Below, in pieces: positions 59,143-64,000 of a stretch of DNA of 64,000 nt (its first letter is position 1; each line of letters starts with the position of its first letter). The notes under the pieces were generated by a model that was not told the origin of the DNA, did not search any database, and was given only the letters and a program-made list of their open reading frames with translations. The stretch is taken from NCBI GenBank assembly GCA_016712745.1, contig JADJQN010000015.1, forward strand, positions 310,001 to 374,000, written 5' to 3'. This DNA comes from Sandaracinaceae bacterium. GTDB lineage: Bacteria; Myxococcota_A; Polyangia; Polyangiales; JADJQN01. The translations under genes and the position numbers were made by a program.

Positions 59143-60069
59143 ATGGACCCGGAAAAGATTCTCGCAGTTCTCTACAAAGCAGCCGGCCTCGATCCGAAGA
59201 AGGCTAGCCCCGCCGACCTCATCAACGCGGTCCAGGCTTACGAGAAGCTTGGCCTGGCGCTCAAGGGCGCAAGCGAAGACGCAGCCGAAGAGCCCGAGAA
59301 GGAAGAAGAGAAGCCGGCTGATGAACCGCCGATGCCCGAGATGTCGGCAGACATCCCCGCGCTCAGCGCCACGCCCGCAGACGCCGTGAAGCTCAACGAC
59401 GTGCCGGCACCTGAGGCCGCGCCGGTTGCCGACTCGGTATCGCTCGCAGACGAACCCGCAGCCATCGAAGCCGCTGGCAAGCAGGTGATCGACAAGCTTA
59501 TGCAGGCGTTGCAGAAGGATGCAGCCGGCTGCGTTGCGTTCGTGAGCGACAAGCTCGACGCGATTGTAGCGCTCGACGCGAAGCAGCCCGAGAGCGGACA
59601 GCCGAGCGACAAGCCTGCCGATGCAGCACCGGCCCTGTCGGTTGCAGCTAGCGCCAAGCTCAAGGCCGAAGCGATTCGTCTGTCAGCTCTCGAAGACGAG
59701 AACGTCAAGCTCCGGGCTGAAGTAGCGAAGTCGAACGAGCTAAAGCTCGCAGCAGAGAAGGCGACGAAAGTCGCGGCTGCCAAGGCCAGCGTCAATAAGG
59801 CCGTCGAGACCGGTCGCGTACTCGCAGCCGAGCGCGAAGACCTCGAGACGTACGCGCTCTCAGTCGGCGTCGAAGCTTTCGAGAAGTACATCGGCAAGCG
59901 TCAGCCTGTCGTGAGCACCGGTCGCATGTTGTCGGCAGAAGAGCCCGCATCCGCCGAGGACGTGAAGCTTAGCGACAAGCAGCAGTACGCGTTCAACGCG
60001 CACATCAACTCCGGAGCCACGCGCGAGCACGCCATGAAGCGCGCCCTCGAAGTGAAGAGCTCCGCCTAA
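59143..60069 (+). CDS. Probable scaffolding protein
   Basis: 308 aa with AGAGGAA before the ATG. The sequence is acidic, Ala/Pro/Glu-rich (about 45-110), then a long coiled coil (about 170-235: AIRLSALEDENVKLRAEVAK), and ends with VKLSDKQQYAFNAHINSGAT, like the tail end of Mu gpI scaffolds. It lies between protease and capsid. It should guide prohead assembly and be removed by the protease. Confidence 0.72.
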   Translation: MDPEKILAVLYKAAGLDPKKASPADLINAVQAYEKLGLALKGASEDAAEEPEKEEEKPADEPPMPEMSADIPALSATPADAVKLNDVPAPEAAPVADSVSLADEPAAIEAAGKQVIDKLMQALQKDAAGCVAFVSDKLDAIVALDAKQPESGQPSDKPADAAPALSVAASAKLKAEAIRLSALEDENVKLRAEVAKSNELKLAAEKATKVAAAKASVNKAVETGRVLAAEREDLETYALSVGVEAFEKYIGKRQPVVSTGRMLSAEEPASAEDVKLSDKQQYAFNAHINSGATREHAMKRALEVKSSA

Positions 60070-60117
60070 CCACCTTTCCAGCGTCGCGCCCTTGCGACCG
60101 ATCAGGAGATCTAAACC

Positions 60118-60537
60118 ATGACAGCAATCAGCACCGCAACGGGGCGCTCGCGAAAGAACATCGCGAACCTCCAAAGCGATAGCTACGTAACGGCCGAGGC
60201 TATTCCTCAGGGCTCGCTCGTATCCATCGATCACACCACGGGCCTCGCATACAAGTCCACGGACGTCGCGACACGCACGTTCGTAGGCATCGCATGCGCG
60301 GACACCATCCTCGGCGGAACCGTCGAGGTGGAGTTCGGACATCGCGAGCTTCTCGCATGCACCGCTGGCGTTGTTTACGCCACCGTCAACAAGAACGTCT
60401 GCGTCTCCGACAACAACACGGTCGCGCTCGCCACTGGCGAAGCCACGAACGACATGCCCGTCGGGATGCTCATCAAGATGGAAACCGCTTCGACGTGCTG
60501 GGTCGCGATCCGCGTCTTCGGCTCCGCAGCTTCCTGA
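60118..60537 (+). CDS. Probable capsid decoration protein
   Basis: 139 aa with a strong CAGGAGA site. A beta-rich chain (AEAIPQGSLVSIDHTTGLAY, TRTFVGIACADT, GTVEVEFGHRELLACTAG, MPVGMLIKM) resembles DUF2190-type decoration proteins. It directly precedes the major capsid gene, where decoration proteins usually lie. Confidence 0.68.
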   Translation: MTAISTATGRSRKNIANLQSDSYVTAEAIPQGSLVSIDHTTGLAYKSTDVATRTFVGIACADTILGGTVEVEFGHRELLACTAGVVYATVNKNVCVSDNNTVALATGEATNDMPVGMLIKMETASTCWVAIRVFGSAAS

Positions 60538-60562
60538 TCAGAAATCCTAGGAGAAACAGAAC

Positions 60563-61537
60563 ATGTTAATTGATCAGGCAAAACTAGACGTAGCGAACAC
60601 GCTCGTCCACGACCGTTACAGTTCCATCTTCGGCGGCGCGAACGTAGGCCAGCTCGATTCAATCATCGACGTTATTCCGTCGAGCGCATTGAACAACGAG
60701 ATCCCGTTCGTTGCACCGAGCGGCACATGGGAACGCTGGCTCGATGAGAAAAAGATTTCTCATCTCAAGGCGTACAAGCAGAGCATCGAGTTCCGTACGT
60801 ACCACCTCACTCTTGAGTTGGCGCGTCGCGAGCTCGCATACGACTCGGCAGGAGTAGTCGGCCGTCAGGTCGATAAGCTCATGACCAAGGCGAAGGCCGA
60901 CCACATCAAGATCGTCGTTGACGAAATGGTGTCGGCGTCCGGCGCAGGTCCCACGGCGTTCGACGCGGTGGCCTGGTTGTCGACCGCTCATCCACAAGCA
61001 GCCGCAGCCGGTGGCGTGCAATCGAACAAGACCACATCGGCCTTGTCGTTCACGACCTACGACGCAGCTCAGCAAGCGATGATGGGTTACGTCGGTGACG
61101 ACGGTCAGCCACTCGGCATCTTCGGCGACACGCTTATCGTCGGCCCGAAGAACCGCAAGATGGCAGCGGACATCGCTGGCCCCTTGCGCCCCGTGTCGGT
61201 TCAGAACAGCGGCGTCTTCAACGAGCAGGGCTCGGGCATCGGTGGCACTGCACAGGTCGGCGGCATCGTTCTTCCGAACGTGTTCCAAGGCGACAACCTC
61301 AAGGTAATCGTCTCGAACCGTCTCGTGGGAACGCAAGACGACTACGCATACCTCTGTTGCACCTCGCTCGCAGACAAGCCGTTCTTGCTTGTTGAGCAAC
61401 GCGCACCCGAGCTTATCACCATGTTCGACATGGACAGCCCGTCGCGTTTCCACCAGGACAAGTTCTTGTGGAGCGTTGAAACGGACTGCTGCCCGGCGCC
61501 GGGTTTCCCGCTGCTCACCTACGGTTTCATTCTCTGA
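60563..61537 (+). CDS. Major capsid protein, Mu gpT-like
   Basis: 324 aa, preceded by TAGGAGA, as expected for a highly expressed gene. It fits the Mu gpT family: LARRELAYDSAGVVGRQVDK, a WLSTAHPQAA segment, the LIVGPKNRKMAADIAG core, and a late HQDKFLWSVETDCC. It forms the icosahedral shell. Confidence 0.85.
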   Translation: MLIDQAKLDVANTLVHDRYSSIFGGANVGQLDSIIDVIPSSALNNEIPFVAPSGTWERWLDEKKISHLKAYKQSIEFRTYHLTLELARRELAYDSAGVVGRQVDKLMTKAKADHIKIVVDEMVSASGAGPTAFDAVAWLSTAHPQAAAAGGVQSNKTTSALSFTTYDAAQQAMMGYVGDDGQPLGIFGDTLIVGPKNRKMAADIAGPLRPVSVQNSGVFNEQGSGIGGTAQVGGIVLPNVFQGDNLKVIVSNRLVGTQDDYAYLCCTSLADKPFLLVEQRAPELITMFDMDSPSRFHQDKFLWSVETDCCPAPGFPLLTYGFIL

Positions 61538-61567
61538 GCCGGGAGGCTTAGGAGGGAGTTTCAACCA

Positions 61568-62056
61568 ATGAACGAACCAATCGTCGAATACAAGAATCGC
61601 TTTGAAGCGGGCAACCACTTTCAAGACCGCATTCGCAATATCCCGCTGAAGATTCTCCGGGTAACAGTCAACGCCTCGGGCCTAGTGTTCGAAGGCGAAT
61701 GCCTCTACCCGGGAACCTACGACATCCCCGTCTACGCTGACCGCGTGCCTGCTGCTATGGCATTGGTTGAACCGTGGCCGGAGAAGGTCGCGGAAGCCAA
61801 GCGCCTGTTTGAAGCAGACGACGCGAAGGCGACGGCTACCAAGTCGAAGGGCCTCTATCTGAATTGGGTTCACGCCTATCGCATGTTGTGCGGTGGCGAA
61901 GAGCCCAAGCCGTTTGATAGCTGCGTCATCGTCGGCGAGGGTCCGCCCCCGAAGTCGGACGACGAGCACAAGGCAGCAGCGACCACGCAAGCAATCGTCG
62001 AATCGATCTTGCGCACGCATGCCGCTGTGCCCGCAGCCGACAAATCCAAGAAGTAA
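61568..62056 (+). CDS. Phage protein of unknown function after the capsid gene
   Basis: 162 aa with a strong TAGGAGGGAG site. An N-terminal beta part (VEYKNRFEAGNHFQDRIRNI, then LVFEGECLYPGTYDIPVY) and a Lys/Ala-rich tail. Position suggests a head or connector component. Family not recognised. Confidence 0.62.
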   Translation: MNEPIVEYKNRFEAGNHFQDRIRNIPLKILRVTVNASGLVFEGECLYPGTYDIPVYADRVPAAMALVEPWPEKVAEAKRLFEADDAKATATKSKGLYLNWVHAYRMLCGGEEPKPFDSCVIVGEGPPPKSDDEHKAAATTQAIVESILRTHAAVPAADKSKK

Positions 62057-62080
62057 CAACACCCGCAACGAGGTCCCCGA

Positions 62081-62527
62081 ATGGCTTTCATCACCGCTGA
62101 AAAGATTGATGCGGCCATCGGGGGACCCTTGCGCAATACGCTGACCGACAACAACCAGGGGTTGCTTGTTCGGCTCATCAATGCGGCTGACTCCCGCGCA
62201 CGCTCTGATTGCAAACAGGGCGGCTACACAGTCAACCCGTCGACGTACAACGTCACGCCAAGCTTTACCGAAGCACCGATTGAGATTGAGCACGCGTCTC
62301 TGGGCTACTTCATCAAGATGACATTCCCACGGCGCAACCTGCCGATGGACGACTTTGCGATGTACACCGAAGCCGGCCCCTCGATTGCCGCCGGGACATT
62401 GCAGCCAACAGGACTAAGCCCCGACCCGGGCGAGGGCGTTGGCGCTGTCACCGTAACGTCAAGCGACACCTCGCTAAGCGGCAGCCTGCCGACGCAGCTC
62501 TCAATGGAAAACCTGAAGGTGTTCTGA
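62081..62527 (+). CDS. Head-tail connector, Mu gp36-like (DUF1320)
   Basis: 148 aa. The N-terminus FITAEKIDAAIGGPL and the helical LLVRLINAADSRARSDC, with GYTV, match the gp36/DUF1320 type that sits below the portal. The Ser/Thr-rich tail is less typical. Stop overlaps the next ATG by one base. Confidence 0.68.
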   Translation: MAFITAEKIDAAIGGPLRNTLTDNNQGLLVRLINAADSRARSDCKQGGYTVNPSTYNVTPSFTEAPIEIEHASLGYFIKMTFPRRNLPMDDFAMYTEAGPSIAAGTLQPTGLSPDPGEGVGAVTVTSSDTSLSGSLPTQLSMENLKVF

Positions 62528-63210
62528 TGGTCGCCATCAAGGTCGACGCCAAGGGCCTCGACAAGGTGACTAAGCGTCTGCAAGCGCAGATTGAGCGCGC
62601 GAAGAATTTAGCGCCGGTGTTGCAGCCGATTGCTGCGGCACTCAAGACGCATATCGACGATAGCTTTCGGCAGAGCAAGTCACCGACCGGTGAAGCCTGG
62701 GCGCCTCTCTCGCGAGCGACGATTGCCGGTCGACGGCAGGGCAGCGACAAACCGCTAATCGACACGGGCACGTTGCGCAATGCGGCGTACGCCATGGTCG
62801 AGGGCAACGATTCGATCGTGTTCGGCGATAACGTTTCGTACGTAGGGCCGCAGCAATTCGGCGCAGAGATTCACGGGACGTACAAAGAGCCCGCTCCCAA
62901 GAAGCATGGGCCGACCTCGCCCGCTCGCCGCAAGGCAGCGAACAAGGCGAAGCGGACCATCAAAGGGCCGAAGCTATTCCGAGGGCAGCACGCCCCCGGC
63001 AATACGACGCTCTACGCGAAGCCTGTCGGACCGCGCTTCAGGTCGCAGAAGAAGCACGCGCCGGGCAGCGCCTACACCATCAAAATCCCCGCCCGCCCGT
63101 TCCTTCCTGTGAACGCTGACGGTTCGATCATCTTCAAGGGCGGCCCGCTTGAGAACCTCAACGAGCGCGTGATCGAATACATCCGCAGCGGCAAGAAGTC
63201 CGGAAAGTGA
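62527..63210 (+). CDS. Virion morphogenesis protein, Mu gpG-like
   Basis: 227 aa. Family marks: IDDSFRQSKSPTGEAWAPLS near residue 45, RRQGSDKPLIDTGTLRNA and a late IPARPFLPVNADG. It acts in tail completion or head-tail joining. A basic insert (about 120-180: KKHGPTSPARRKAANKAKR) is longer than in Mu gpG (156 aa). Confidence 0.82.
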   Translation: MVAIKVDAKGLDKVTKRLQAQIERAKNLAPVLQPIAAALKTHIDDSFRQSKSPTGEAWAPLSRATIAGRRQGSDKPLIDTGTLRNAAYAMVEGNDSIVFGDNVSYVGPQQFGAEIHGTYKEPAPKKHGPTSPARRKAANKAKRTIKGPKLFRGQHAPGNTTLYAKPVGPRFRSQKKHAPGSAYTIKIPARPFLPVNADGSIIFKGGPLENLNERVIEYIRSGKKSGK

Positions 63211-63213
63211 CGC

Positions 63214-63747
63214 ATGGCAAAGCTTGACCCCGAAGCGATTCGCGGCGCCATCGTCGAGAACCTTGACGGCACCGTCGAAGGTATCCGCCAGCTCAACCCG
63301 GGCGAAGCAAGTGGCGATATTCACTCAGGCGCATCCGATGAGATGAAGGCGCAGCGCGCTGTGGTCCGGCCACACTTCGCGGTGACCATCACGGAAATCA
63401 ATCCGAACAAGAACGCGCCCCTCGGGCACACGTCGCTCACGCTGTGGGACATCACCGTCGTTCTCAAGTGCGTCTACAACCTGCAAGGCCCAGGCGTCGA
63501 CCATGTCGACTACGACGACCGCAAGGCCGTAGCCGAAACGCAGGCTGTGCAGTTCGCGCACCGCATGATGCTGCCTGGCGTTGTCACCGACTGCATCTCA
63601 CTCGGACGCCATACCGGCATCGTGAGCGGCAAGCTTACGCCGAGCGAAAACTTTTACCGCGTCACGCGGGACGATCCGGAGAAATCCATCTTCGAGGTCG
63701 AGCAGACATACACCGCCATCGTGCGCGTGAACGCTGCGATTTCCTAA
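63214..63747 (+). CDS. Probable tail terminator-like protein
   Basis: 177 aa. Mixed alpha/beta chain (KLDPEAIRGAIVENLDGTV, HTSLTLWDITVVLKCVYNL, IFEVEQTYTAIVRV) in the position where the Mu gp37-type tail terminator lies, after gpG. Assignment is by position and general form. Confidence 0.55.
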   Translation: MAKLDPEAIRGAIVENLDGTVEGIRQLNPGEASGDIHSGASDEMKAQRAVVRPHFAVTITEINPNKNAPLGHTSLTLWDITVVLKCVYNLQGPGVDHVDYDDRKAVAETQAVQFAHRMMLPGVVTDCISLGRHTGIVSGKLTPSENFYRVTRDDPEKSIFEVEQTYTAIVRVNAAIS

Positions 63748-63759
63748 CAAGGACCTTCC

Positions 63760-64000
63760 ATGTCAATCGAGCTCTCATCGCTCGGTCGCGTACGAATCGC
63801 GATCGAAAGCGGAACGTCCGCCTATGCCGTCGACCAATCCGCTAGCCCGGCAAACTTCATCGACCTTCCCGTGATGGAAGGCACCCTCGCGCCGTCGCGC
63901 AAGGAAGAGAAGCTTGACCCGATGACGCTCCAGACGATGCTGGACGATCACGACGAGAAAGTGCGCGGGCCGAAGTCCTGCGAAGTGAACTTCTCGACCA
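63760..64000 (+). CDS. Phage tail protein, N-terminal part (runs off window)
   Basis: 80 codons are visible from ATG 63760, with AAGGA 7 nt upstream. The start SIELSSLGRVRIAIESGTSA and later LPVMEGTLAPSRKEEKLDP look like the beginning of a tail tube or tube-like protein. The rest is outside the window. Confidence 0.6.
   Translation, partial: MSIELSSLGRVRIAIESGTSAYAVDQSASPANFIDLPVMEGTLAPSRKEEKLDPMTLQTMLDDHDEKVRGPKSCEVNFST

Larger units (their letters stand above)
30860..64000. mobile_element. Integrase-type prophage with lambda-like early region and Mu-like head genes (right end off window)
   Basis: The stretch runs from the tRNA-Arg 3' end to the window edge and has almost only phage genes: integrase, leftward recombination operon, CI/Cro-like immunity region with cargo, rightward replication operon, terminase, portal, protease, scaffold, capsid and head completion genes. 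Genes are densely overlapped. No MuA or MuB transposase was seen, so the Mu-like part is a head module only. All major genes seen are intact, so the element may be functional. Tail genes and the second attachment site must lie further right. Confidence 0.93.

Noticed and set aside
59238..59897. Minus-strand frame of about 220 codons over the scaffold gene
   Set aside because: Ser/Ala-rich mirror of the Ala/Glu-rich coding strand, as expected by chance opposite such composition.
60659..61624. Minus-strand frame of about 320 codons over the major capsid gene
   Set aside because: Opposite a well-supported gpT-like gene and lacking any ribosome site or motif.
30860..64000. A true Mu-type transposable phage
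   Set aside because: There is a tyrosine integrase at a tRNA and no MuA/MuB, Ner or Gam-like genes in the window; only the head genes are Mu-like.
1..64000. CRISPR array or insertion sequence
   Set aside because: No regularly spaced direct repeats of 24-40 bp, no cas genes and no transposase were seen.

Overview
The window looks like a piece of a Myxococcota (myxobacterial) chromosome of moderately high GC with an integrated prophage. The phylum call rests on a secreted protein (7931-9571) ending in a MYXO-CTERM-like tail (GCSC, hydrophobic stretch, arginine cluster), several MopE-type Cys/Asp-rich lipoproteins, a large number of predicted lipoproteins and a good sigma-54 promoter match. I cannot name a genus.

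Chromosomal part (1-30785). On the minus strand lie a P1B-type ATPase-like protein cut by the window edge, an L,D-transpeptidase lipoprotein, and a secreted esterase fused to an extensin-like (M15-type) domain. They are followed by an ammonium transporter, a lipoprotein, the NIDO/MYXO-CTERM protein overlapping a MopE-like lipoprotein, fumarase fumC overlapping an SDR gene, two unknowns, a very large repeat-plus-propeller lipoprotein, thiC, a two-motif retropepsin-like lipoprotein, comEC and a sirtuin. The section ends with a complete iron-sulfur assembly operon: a MerR-type regulator with a C-terminal Cys cluster, iscS, iscU, iscA, hscB, hscA, fdx. A perfect 16-bp palindrome sits between the operon's promoter and the merR start.

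Prophage (about 30860 to beyond 64000). It is inserted at the 3' end of a tRNA-Arg(CCG) gene and carries a tyrosine integrase whose C-terminal codons run through that tRNA on the opposite strand. Its plan is lambda-like: a leftward early operon of about 22 genes joined by 1-8 bp overlaps (YqaJ-type exonuclease, RecT, an SSB-like protein ending in IPF, many small unknowns, integrase); an immunity region with divergent early promoters that share operator boxes; and a rightward early operon (Cro-like, CII-like, DNA methyltransferase, replication protein, DnaB helicase, RuvC-like resolvase). Between the repressor and the leftward promoter sits accessory cargo: a small lipoprotein, an ImmA-type metalloprotease and a DUF4258/MqsA-like toxin-antitoxin pair. 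A protein joining an XRE helix-turn-helix to a sigma-70 region 4 segment and a 414-nt structured non-coding stretch precede the late genes.

Late genes (51662-64000) are Mu-like for the head: gp28-type terminase, gp29-type portal, gpF, gpI-type protease, scaffold, gpT major capsid, gp36, gpG. No MuA/MuB transposase genes are present, so this is a Mu-like head module in an integrase-type temperate phage. The portal and gpF genes are probably joined by a -1 programmed frameshift: there is an in-frame CCCTTTA heptamer at 54791, an open -1 frame with protein-like content, and no ATG, GTG or TTG start for gpF before 54938. Tail and probably lysis genes and the right attachment site lie beyond the window.
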